NCBI GenBank assembly: GCA_023387715.1 | Contig: JAEWHQ010000201.1 | Coordinates: forward strand, 1-13,009 | Direction: 5' to 3' | DNA length: 13,009 bases | Origin: Pseudomonadota bacterium | GTDB taxonomy: Bacteria; Pseudomonadota; Alphaproteobacteria; Rhizobiales; Rhizobiaceae | In this document: positions 6,130 through 12,468 of the stretch, piece after piece | Position numbering within the stretch: position 1 is the stretch's first letter | How the letters are laid out: every line of letters begins with the position of its first letter | Program-made: the position numbers and the translations under genes | Notes under the pieces: model-generated | Told to the model about the DNA's origin: nothing | Database searches by the model: none | What the model saw: the letters and a program-made list of their open reading frames with translations, nothing else

Positions 6130-7670
6130 GAATGGTTAAACTGACAGTACATCCTGATCAGGATAACACGGCCGACATTATTAAAATCGCAATTCTGGCC
6201 GTTGGCGGTCAGGGCGGTGGGGTGCTCACTAACTGGATTATTGATGTGGCCGAACGCAATGGTTACCGCGCGCAGTCGACGTCTGTCGCAGGCGTGGCAC
6301 AGCGTACTGGGGCTACGATTTACTATGTTGAAATGTGTCCCGATACGGGGCGTCAGCCGGTTTTTTCGCTGTCTCCTGTTCAAGGTGATGTTGATGTTTT
6401 GATGGCGGCCGAATTGATGGAAGCAGGGCGTGCGGTGATGCGCGGGTTTGTAACCCCTGATCGCACCACGCTTATTGCTTCATCACATCGCATTGCGGCG
6501 GTTTCTGAAAAAACAGAGCCGGGCAATGGTGTGGTTCCGTCAGAACCTGTGGCGCAGGCAATCACGGGTGCGGCAAAGCATTTAGTCAGTTTTGATATGG
6601 AAAAACTGGCAAGACAGGCAGGCTCGGTGATTTCATCCAGCTTGTTTGGTGCGCTTGCCGGTTCTGGGGCTTTGCCTTTTGCACGCGAAACCTATGAAAA
6701 GACTATTGAAGTTTCAGGGCGGGGGGCAGCGGCCAGTCTGCGCGCTTTTCAAGCCAGTTATGATGTTGCTAAAAACGGTGCAAAAGCGGAAAACAAACCA
6801 CATAGCGCAGAAGAAAAGCCAGTGATAAAAATTGTTGGCCCTTCAGCGCTTTTGAATAAATGGAATAGCTTATTACAGCGTGTTGAAACCTACCCGGAAG
6901 CTGTGCAGCTCATGGCCAAGGCGGGATTGCGTAAAACCGTTGACTATCAGGATATTGATTATGGCACGCAATATCTTGATCTTTTAGAGAAGGCCATCAG
7001 GCAGGATGATGCGGCAAAGGACTATGCCTTGTCGGTTGCCAGTGCTAAATATCTGGCCAATGCTTTATGCTATGATGATATGATCCGCGTGGCTGATCTG
7101 AAAACACGATCCAAACGCCATGACCGTGTTGAAAAAGAAGTGGGTGCTAAAGAGGGAACTCTTTTGCAGCTGACAGAGTTTTTTCATCCGCGGGCAGAAG
7201 AATTTTGCAGCATGATGCCGGTCAGGATCGGGCGTTTTATTGAACAAAGACCGAAGCTTTTTTCTTTGCTTGATCGTATGATCAATCGTGGGCGTCGCAT
7301 CCGCACGGATAGTCTGTTTGGTTTTTCTCAATTATGGGTGATTGGTAGTTTGCGCCGCTGGCGCCGCTCATTTTTACGCCATGAAACGGAAATGCAACAT
7401 GTGCATAAATGGTATGATCTGGCGCTTAGTTATACAGCCCGAGATTATGCACTGGCCGTTGAACTTATTCAGTGCCGCCGTTTGATCAAAGGCTATAGCG
7501 ACACGCATATGCGCAGTTTTTCAAAATTTGATCGTGTTCTTTCCGGTCTTCCGATGCTTGAAGGCCGGGAAGATGCGGCTGATTGGATCAGACGTTTGCG
7601 GGAAAGTGCATTAAAAGATGAAAAAGGCACCGCTTTGGACGGTGCCTTGCAAACGATAGCTTCGTTTTAA
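6126..7670 (+). CDS. iorB: Indolepyruvate:ferredoxin oxidoreductase-type enzyme, beta subunit with C-terminal DUF6537-like domain
   Basis: 514 residues. The ATG at 6126 overlaps the iorA stop as ATGA, indicating translational coupling; a second in-frame ATG at 6132 is possible. Residues about 20-210 form the pyruvate-oxidoreductase gamma-type domain: ILAVGGQGGGVLTNWI (23-38), VAGVAQRTGA (54-63), then DVDVLMAAELMEAGRA and LFGALAGSGALPF. After a charged linker (about 216-232) comes a mostly helical, Arg-rich C-terminal half, including RRWRRSFLRHE and a closing segment rich in Arg and Asp. This resembles the DUF6537 domain attached to Ior enzymes of aerobic proteobacteria; the archaeal beta subunit is only about 200 residues. 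The role of that domain is not known to me. It forms the complex with IorA. A hairpin (7624-7648) lies inside its last codons. Confidence 0.85.
   Translation: MRMVKLTVHPDQDNTADIIKIAILAVGGQGGGVLTNWIIDVAERNGYRAQSTSVAGVAQRTGATIYYVEMCPDTGRQPVFSLSPVQGDVDVLMAAELMEAGRAVMRGFVTPDRTTLIASSHRIAAVSEKTEPGNGVVPSEPVAQAITGAAKHLVSFDMEKLARQAGSVISSSLFGALAGSGALPFARETYEKTIEVSGRGAAASLRAFQASYDVAKNGAKAENKPHSAEEKPVIKIVGPSALLNKWNSLLQRVETYPEAVQLMAKAGLRKTVDYQDIDYGTQYLDLLEKAIRQDDAAKDYALSVASAKYLANALCYDDMIRVADLKTRSKRHDRVEKEVGAKEGTLLQLTEFFHPRAEEFCSMMPVRIGRFIEQRPKLFSLLDRMINRGRRIRTDSLFGFSQLWVIGSLRRWRRSFLRHETEMQHVHKWYDLALSYTARDYALAVELIQCRRLIKGYSDTHMRSFSKFDRVLSGLPMLEGREDAADWIRRLRESALKDEKGTALDGALQTIASF
7624..7648 (-). terminator. 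Intrinsic terminator for leftward transcription, inside the 3' end of iorB
   Basis: AAGGCACCG and CGGTGCCTT form a perfect 9-bp stem with a 7-base loop. Read on the minus strand, the stem is followed by TTTTT (7625-7621), the form of a Rho-independent terminator for transcripts arriving from the efflux/Nudix operon. On the plus strand no T tract follows, so it would not end the iorB message. It encodes residues near the IorB C-terminus at the same time. Confidence 0.6.
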
Positions 7671-7678
7671 ATCGAAGC
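7659..7678. other. Hairpin over the iorB stop codon
   Basis: GCTTCG and CGAAGC form a 6-bp stem with an 8-base loop (TTTTAAAT) that contains the iorB TAA. It is the middle of three consecutive hairpins between the convergent operons. There is no T tract on either side; it could stabilise the 3' end of the iorB message. Confidence 0.35.
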
Positions 7679-7687
7679 GGAGGCAAA

Positions 7688-7710
7688 AGGCGGCAGTAGT
7701 TCTGCCGCCT
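7688..7710 (-). terminator. GC-rich terminator hairpin between convergent iorB and the Nudix gene
   Basis: AGGCGGCAG and CTGCCGCCT form a perfect 9-bp stem with a 5-base loop, starting 4 bases past the Nudix stop codon. Leftward, the stem runs into TTTTGCC, a short T tract; rightward it is followed by GTTGTCATTT, weaker. It is most likely the first terminator of the leftward operon and may also help end the rightward one. Confidence 0.65.
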
Positions 7711-7714
7711 GTTG

Positions 7715-8107
7715 TCATTTCCAGATCAAAGGTAAAATATGATCACGGGTGAGAGGTGCGAGTTCCAGTTCTGAAGCGCTGGCGGCCAAAACCCAGAGCG
7801 CATCTTCGATTTCGGCCTGCACTTGAATGGCGCTATCCGTGTTAATCTGAAAGAGTTCAGCCGTAACTGTTGCTCCGGTTTCATTGGCAGCAGGAGCTGA
7901 AAAGCAACCAAGATAAACCGGCTCTTCCGGCTTGATCTCAAGCCCTAATTCCTCTTTCAACTCACGGCAAAGGGCAGTCAGCGGCGTTTCGCCAGCGTCT
8001 ATTTTACCACCCGGTTGCATAAAAGCGGTGGTGCCGCGCTTGCGCACTAAAAGCGTTGCTCCATCAGCACGCATTAATGCTGCGGCTGCGATTTTAATTT
8101 CTGTCAT
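7715..8107 (-). CDS. Nudix hydrolase, MutT-like small type
   Basis: 130 residues. The complete Nudix box is present: G34-KIDAG-E40-x7-R48-E49-L-x-E52-E53-L-G55-L56, with the metal-binding glutamates in place and QPGGK leading in. A fold of this size with no extra domain suits hydrolysis of a nucleoside diphosphate linked to another group (oxidised dNTP, ADP-sugar, NADH-like). The substrate cannot be read from sequence. It is the last gene of a leftward operon with MarR, an EmrB-like pump and an EmrA-like protein, starting 14 bases after the fusion-protein gene stop. A housecleaning role during the same chemical stress is conceivable, but co-transcription may be incidental. The ribosome site is weak (GAGACGAAC before ATG). 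Confidence 0.85.
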   Translation of the reverse strand: MTEIKIAAAALMRADGATLLVRKRGTTAFMQPGGKIDAGETPLTALCRELKEELGLEIKPEEPVYLGCFSAPAANETGATVTAELFQINTDSAIQVQAEIEDALWVLAASASELELAPLTRDHILPLIWK

Positions 8108-8121
8108 CTGTTCGTCTCGTT

Positions 8122-9162
8122 TTATCCGTGCGCGGAACTTACATTGGCAATAACCGACATGCCAGGCATTAATTTGTCGCTCAATGACTGATTGTCGTCG
8201 ATCATGATACGCACCGGAATGCGCTGCGCCACTTTGGTGAAGTTACCTGTCGCATTGTCTGCCCGAATGACTGAAAATTCAGAGCCCGTTGCTGGTGCAA
8301 AGCGTTCAATCGTGCCGGAAAATTCTTGGTTTTCAAGTGCATCAACAGTGAAAGTAACGCGCTGGCCGGTTTGCATTTTGCTCAGCTGCGTTTCTTTGAA
8401 ATTGGCAATAACCCATAAATGTTCGGTCACAACTGAGCCGATTTGAGTGCCGATAGAAACATATTGGCCGACACGTCCTGTAACCTCGCCAAGCGTACCA
8501 TCTGCGGGCGCAATAATCCGCGTATTGGCAAGATCAATCTCGGCAAGTTCCACGGCTGCTTTCGCACTCTCAACATTGGCTTCCAATGAGCGGCGGCTCA
8601 CAATGGTTGAGTTAAGCTCTTGTTCGGCAATCAAAATGCCCGCTTCAGCCTGATGAACGGCTGCTTGTGCCTGATCAAAGGTAGCCAGATTTTTTTCTGC
8701 ATCGCTTTGGGTGGCAATGTGGCGGTCAAGCAAAGATTGTGTGCGGTTATGGGCTGTTTGTGCAGAAGCAAGCGCTGCTTTTGCACTCTCTAACGCTGCT
8801 TTGGCCGAGACAATTTTGGCTTCGGCAGATTTGCGGCTTTGCTCGGACATGTCAAGCGAGGCTTCTGATGCTTTCAGCGCAGCTTTCGCCTGTTCTGCCT
8901 TTTGAATATAGATGCGGTCGTCAATTTTGGCGATCAAATCACCTTTATGGATTTTTTGGTAATCCTGCACCGGTACATCCACCAGATAACCTGCCAGTTG
9001 CGGGCTTAAAAGTGTGATCTGGCCACGGACATAAGCGTCATTGGTAGTTTCTGAACCGTCATGAAAGGGCGGTAAGTTCCATGCATAAAGCACAATGAAA
9101 ATACCGGCCAAACCGATGGCTAAGGCAATATAAGTAGCAATAAAACGAAATATCTTTGACAT
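8122..9162 (-). CDS. EmrA/HlyD-family membrane-fusion protein of an efflux system
   Basis: 346 residues. A single N-terminal membrane anchor (about 7-27, FIATYIALAIGLAGIFIVLYAW) precedes a periplasmic region. It contains the biotinyl-lipoyl half motif (VRGQITLLSPQLAGYLVDVPVQD...KGDLIAKID, about 45-82), a long Ala/Glu/Lys/Ser-rich coiled coil (about 88-210), and the returning half plus beta-barrel (TRIIAPADGTLGEVTGRVGQYVS from about 218, then VIANFKETQLSKMQTGQ). This is the EmrA type of periplasmic adaptor, which joins an MFS pump to an outer-membrane channel. It follows the EmrB-like pump gene by 31 bases on the same strand. No TolC/NodT-like gene is in the window, so the channel must be encoded elsewhere. 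A chromosomal drug- or metabolite-efflux role is expected; the substrate is unknown. Confidence 0.88.
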   Translation of the reverse strand: MSKIFRFIATYIALAIGLAGIFIVLYAWNLPPFHDGSETTNDAYVRGQITLLSPQLAGYLVDVPVQDYQKIHKGDLIAKIDDRIYIQKAEQAKAALKASEASLDMSEQSRKSAEAKIVSAKAALESAKAALASAQTAHNRTQSLLDRHIATQSDAEKNLATFDQAQAAVHQAEAGILIAEQELNSTIVSRRSLEANVESAKAAVELAEIDLANTRIIAPADGTLGEVTGRVGQYVSIGTQIGSVVTEHLWVIANFKETQLSKMQTGQRVTFTVDALENQEFSGTIERFAPATGSEFSVIRADNATGNFTKVAQRIPVRIMIDDNQSLSDKLMPGMSVIANVSSAHG

Positions 9163-9193
9163 GGAATAAGCTTCTTTGGGTTTGGCTTTATAT

Positions 9194-10924
9194 TCAGGCC
9201 GGGGCGATTTCAGCTATATTTTGCGGGAAAAATTTATGCCTGTTGCGCCATGCAACATGGATGCAGAGACAAGCCAATGCACCAAGCGACAGATAGGCGG
9301 TAAACAGAAATGAGTCATTATAAGCCAGCGTATAGGCTTGTTGCTGCACCTGTTTTGCAAGCAGCGATGCACCTTGCAATGATTGCTGGGTTGGGTCGGT
9401 AAGCAGTTTGCCATAGTTGCCGCTCAATTGTTTCAGGCGGGTTGCAACCAACGGGTCGGTTGATGACAGCTGCGAAACCAGCCGGAAAGAGTGAAACTGT
9501 TCGCGCCATTGCACGAATGTGCCGTATAGCGCACTGCCGAAATAACTGCCGACTTTTTGTGCCGCCAGAAACACAACGATGAAGGACAGAATATAGCTTG
9601 GGCCGCGTTTCATAGCAGCTGCCATGCCGATCATCAAAGCAGGAGGCAGGAAAATGCCACCGGCAAAACTGACCATAAACTGACTCAGATACATCTGCTC
9701 CGGACGGGTCAGGGATGTTGAAAGGCTGTCCATATAGCTGCCAAGTGCCATCAGCATGAAAGCAATGGCATGGATGGTGGATTCACGCCCCGGCCGCATG
9801 AATTTGATACAGACAATGGCGGCTGCAACAGCACCGGCAATGATCGAGAGATAAACACCGGTCAGCTGTTCATTTTGCATCCCGTTAATTCGTAAGAAAT
9901 TGATTGCGCCGCTGGTCTGCTCAGACAAAATCAGGCGTGAAACCATCAATGTGCCGGTGAAATGGATAATTTCCTTCGAGGCAAGCCAACGAATATCGAC
10001 CAGATGATTGGTGCGGTTCAGCTCGATCATGGCAAAAATAGCGCCTGATGCGATGCCTATAATGATCAACCAAGCAATCCAGTCCACTTCCGTCCACCAA
10101 TAAAGCCGGCCGACAGTGAAGGCGACAGCAAAGCAACCCATGGAGATGGCCAAAAAAATATAGCTGACAATATCAAGAAAGCTGATGACCTTGGCGCGTG
10201 GCGGTGAAGCCAGCGGCAATATATAGACAAGGCCGAGGCAGATCATGGCGAAACCAAGCTCAACCAGATAGATCGAATATTGCTGGCCGATATCGAGAAG
10301 AGAAGGCGAGAGCAGCCCTGTGAGCGGCATCGGAATGATTAAAGCGGTGAGCGCTGTGCAAAGGCCGATGGTCATCTTCTTTGCAGGCGGCAGACATTCC
10401 AGCGTATAGAGAAAACCAAGTGAGGTCATCGGCGCCGCGGCAAGCCCTGCCACAAAGCGCAGAGCAAGCGCACTCTCATAGGTTTCCACCCAGAAATGCG
10501 CAAAGCAGACGAGGGCATAAACGACAATTGCCACTTCCGCAAAATTACGCAAACCATATTGAGCGCGAATTTTGAATAGCATCAATGTCAGACTGGCATT
10601 GGGAAAAAGATAAGCCGCTTGCAGCCATGTGGCTTCGGTTTGGGTAAGCCCCATCGGTCCGGCAATTTGTTGCAGGTTGATGGTGATGAAGCTCATGCCG
10701 AAGCCTTGTGTCAGCGCAAGCAAAACACCGGCAAGCATATAAAGCAGGGTGATATGCGTTGGCTTTGGCACAAATCGCGGCGGGGAGGTGGGCGCAGGTT
10801 TTGGCGCCGGAGCTGGCTCTGAAGATGCAGCCATATCCGTCGCATCAGATTGTTCAGCAACGGGCTGCTCATTCTGTTTTGTTAGCGCTTCCTCTGCTTT
10901 GGCTGTTGCTTCAAGCGGAGGCAT
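9194..10924 (-). CDS. MFS efflux pump, DHA2/EmrB-like, with Ala/Pro-rich N-terminal extension
   Basis: 576 residues from the ATG at 10924, which overlaps the end of the MarR gene by 14 bases. In-frame ATGs at 10942 and 10975 lie deeper inside MarR and would only lengthen the N-terminus. The first 50 or so residues are unusual for the family: polar, Glu/Gln-rich, then an Ala/Pro/Lys run (SSEPAPAPKPAPTSPPRF) before the first membrane segment (HITLLYMLAGVLLALTQGF). Many hydrophobic segments follow, consistent with the 14-TM DHA2 layout, and the first periplasmic loop has the family-type INLQQIAGPMGLTQTEATWLQAAYLF (PxIxxxLgxsxxxxxWv-like). A soluble loop near the C-terminus (SQLSSTDPLVATRLKQL) matches the EmrB/FarB late periplasmic loop. 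It pairs with the EmrA-like protein downstream and is likely repressed by the MarR gene upstream. Confidence 0.85.
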   Translation of the reverse strand: MPPLEATAKAEEALTKQNEQPVAEQSDATDMAASSEPAPAPKPAPTSPPRFVPKPTHITLLYMLAGVLLALTQGFGMSFITINLQQIAGPMGLTQTEATWLQAAYLFPNASLTLMLFKIRAQYGLRNFAEVAIVVYALVCFAHFWVETYESALALRFVAGLAAAPMTSLGFLYTLECLPPAKKMTIGLCTALTALIIPMPLTGLLSPSLLDIGQQYSIYLVELGFAMICLGLVYILPLASPPRAKVISFLDIVSYIFLAISMGCFAVAFTVGRLYWWTEVDWIAWLIIIGIASGAIFAMIELNRTNHLVDIRWLASKEIIHFTGTLMVSRLILSEQTSGAINFLRINGMQNEQLTGVYLSIIAGAVAAAIVCIKFMRPGRESTIHAIAFMLMALGSYMDSLSTSLTRPEQMYLSQFMVSFAGGIFLPPALMIGMAAAMKRGPSYILSFIVVFLAAQKVGSYFGSALYGTFVQWREQFHSFRLVSQLSSTDPLVATRLKQLSGNYGKLLTDPTQQSLQGASLLAKQVQQQAYTLAYNDSFLFTAYLSLGALACLCIHVAWRNRHKFFPQNIAEIAPA

Positions 10925-11366
10925 CGGTTTTTTCCATATCATCAATATTTGCTGAGATGCGGTCGAAAACCTCAATACATGCCATCAGCTCTTCAGTTTT
11001 GATGTTTTGAAACATTTGCTTGCGCATGGTTTCGCCGATGGAGCGGACAAGTTCAGCCTGCTCAACACCATGCGGCGTTAAAACCAGCAGTTTGGCACGG
11101 CGATCATTCGGATCAGGATGGCGCTCAATCACCCCGTTTTCTTCCAAACGGTCAAGCAGCCGCACCATGGTTGCCTGTTCCAGCTCCAGCTCAAAAGCCA
11201 GCTCGCTTTGCTTCATATAGGGTTTTCTGATTAAGCGCAGCAAAGTGCGTGCGCGCGGATAGGTCAGCCCGTGTTCGGTAACTTTCTTATTAAAAATGGT
11301 GCGAATTTTGCGGCTCACTTTGGTGAGCTCTTCGAGAAACTCGGAACTGATCACGGGATTATCCAT
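10911..11366 (-). CDS. MarR-family transcriptional regulator
   Basis: 151 residues. Typical MarR winged helix: MKQSELAFELELEQATMVRLLDRLEENGVIER (from residue 51) is the HTH and recognition helix, and HPDPNDRRAKLLVLTPHG (83-100) is the wing with its conserved D-x-R-R. N- and C-terminal helices supply the dimer interface. First gene of the leftward efflux operon, overlapping the pump gene by 14 bases, so it probably represses its own operon and is released by a pump substrate, like EmrR with EmrAB. There is no purine-rich ribosome site before the ATG (upstream bases ATATAGCCCCCA), so translation may be weak, which suits a repressor. A candidate operator lies at 11380-11391. Confidence 0.88.
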   Translation of the reverse strand: MDNPVISSEFLEELTKVSRKIRTIFNKKVTEHGLTYPRARTLLRLIRKPYMKQSELAFELELEQATMVRLLDRLEENGVIERHPDPNDRRAKLLVLTPHGVEQAELVRSIGETMRKQMFQNIKTEELMACIEVFDRISANIDDMEKTDASA

Positions 11367-11379
11367 TGGGGGCTATATA

Positions 11380-11400
11380 TTAGTGTGCTAAGTAATTATA
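11380..11400 (-). promoter_or_regulatory. Candidate promoter and operator of the MarR-efflux operon
   Basis: On the minus strand a perfect TATAAT (11400-11395) lies about 29 bases before the MarR start codon; no convincing -35 box was found. Just downstream, over the predicted transcription start, is TTAG-TGTG-CTAA (11380-11391), an AT-rich short inverted repeat of the kind many MarR proteins bind. The arms are only 4 bases, so chance is possible. Confidence 0.38.
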
Positions 11401-11448
11401 GGAAATAAATAACATGCATAACCGGCAGTTTCAATGCGGGGGTAACAG

Positions 11449-11487
11449 AAAAAAGCGTGAAAAAGTGCAAACCTCTTTCACGCTTTT
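11449..11487 (-). terminator. Intrinsic terminator of the IclR-family gene
   Basis: AAAAGCGTGAAA (11451-11462) and TTTCACGCTTTT (11476-11487) form a perfect 12-bp stem with a 13-base loop. Read leftward it is followed by a run of six T (11454-11449), a strong Rho-independent terminator about 100 bases past the IclR-family stop codon. It insulates the MarR promoter from the upstream gene. The gap between it and 11583 holds no convincing gene. Confidence 0.75.
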
Positions 11488-11583
11488 GTGTTCTGGTAAA
11501 TAAAATAGGTTATGAATATCAAATGGTTCAGCGTGATCTAGGTATTCTGATCATGTCTGATAGAAAGCCAAGAAAAGGGTTTT

Positions 11584-12390
11584 CTAGCGGCTATAGCCCA
11601 TTTGCTGTGAAAGTTCAGACGCTGCTTTTTGCATGGTGCGTCCTAGCTTTTCTACCATTTCTGTGGTCGCTTCACTCTTCATCAGGCTGATGGCGATACC
11701 GGCATTGGCCTGTCCGGTATGATCGCGGATAGCAGCACCAATACAAATCATACCCTCACGGATTTGACCATCATCAATGGAATAACCGCGCTTGCGCGTA
11801 TCTGCCAGTTCTTGCTGCAACAGGCTGATCGTTTTGACGCTCTTGGCGCTTAATGCCGGTGGCAAGCCATGGCTGAACATGTCGTTTAAAACATCATCCG
11901 GCAGTTCGGATAAAAGCATTTTCCCGGTTGCCGTATAGGGGGCGGGCAAGCGCATGCCGATACGGAAAGAGTGTCCGAGCGGCTGATCAGAATTTCGGCA
12001 GCCGATATAAACCACCTCGTCATGATCGCGGATGGTTAAAGTGACGGTATAAGGGGCGAGTTCGAGATCTGCGGCAAAATAATTTCGAAAGATCGAGACA
12101 ATATCCATCTGACCTAAAAAACTGTTTGCCCAGCGCATCGGATGGGCGCCGGTGGTAAAGCGGCCATCATCATTTTTAACCAGCAGATTAAGCTCGGTCA
12201 TAACGCTTAAAAGCCCGTGAACGGTGCTTTTTGGCAGGCCTGCATGACGGGTGATGTCGGCTGCATTCAATGTGCCGCCAGCACCGGAAACCATGTCGAG
12301 AATGGCAACGGCACGTCTGAGAGCGGGCACGGAATCTGTCTGTTTTGGTGTAGTGGTTGCCATTGTGGGTGCAGATCCGGCGCTTGACAC
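11584..12390 (-). CDS. IclR-family transcriptional regulator
   Basis: 268 residues from a GTG at 12390, preferred because AGGAG (12404-12400) sits 9 bases upstream; an in-frame ATG at 12363 (MATTTPK) has no comparable site. The N-terminal winged helix (about 21-85: ALRRAVAILDMVSG, then the HTH TLNAADITRHAGLPKSTVHGLL) is the IclR type. The C-terminal effector domain has its characteristic segments: IGMRLPAPYTATGKMLLSEL, GYSIDDGQIREGMICIGAAIRDHTG and an AGIAISL core. Family members sense small organic acids or aldehyde-related metabolites. It is divergent from gabD, with paired repeat elements between, so it most likely controls that gene and itself. The inducer is not readable. Confidence 0.9.
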   Translation of the reverse strand: MSSAGSAPTMATTTPKQTDSVPALRRAVAILDMVSGAGGTLNAADITRHAGLPKSTVHGLLSVMTELNLLVKNDDGRFTTGAHPMRWANSFLGQMDIVSIFRNYFAADLELAPYTVTLTIRDHDEVVYIGCRNSDQPLGHSFRIGMRLPAPYTATGKMLLSELPDDVLNDMFSHGLPPALSAKSVKTISLLQQELADTRKRGYSIDDGQIREGMICIGAAIRDHTGQANAGIAISLMKSEATTEMVEKLGRTMQKAASELSQQMGYSR

Positions 12391-12412
12391 GTTCTTTTAC
12401 TCCTGCCAATTT

Positions 12413-12450
12413 AGTTCAGGTAATTGATTCAAGTTCAGCTAATTGAACTT
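12413..12450. promoter_or_regulatory. Tandem operator-like repeats between the IclR-family gene and gabD
   Basis: Two copies of AGTTCAGSTAATTGA (12413-12427 and 12432-12446; 14 of 15 bases identical) lie 19 bases apart, near two helical turns. The second copy is part of a perfect inverted repeat, AAGTTCA (12431-12437) and TGAACTT (12444-12450) with a 6-base centre. This fits an IclR-family dimer-of-dimers binding site controlling the divergent pair. No clear -35/-10 pair was settled here. Confidence 0.6.
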
Positions 12451-12468
12451 TTACAACCGGAGGAGAGA

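Noticed and set aside
8500..8900. Repetitive Ala-codon-rich stretches that look like DNA repeats, and rightward open frames over them
   Set aside because: They are explained by the Ala/Ser/Glu-rich coiled coil of the EmrA-like protein on the minus strand.
11571..11585. AGAAAA-GGG-TTTTCT hairpin at the IclR-family stop codon
   Set aside because: The stem is AT-rich and has no T tract in the right place; the 12-bp stem with six T at 11449-11487 is a far better terminator.
11457..11690. Rightward 77-codon open frame in the gap between the MarR and IclR-family genes
   Set aside because: It begins inside the terminator stem, overlaps the IclR-family 3' end on the other strand, has no good ribosome site and no recognisable domain.
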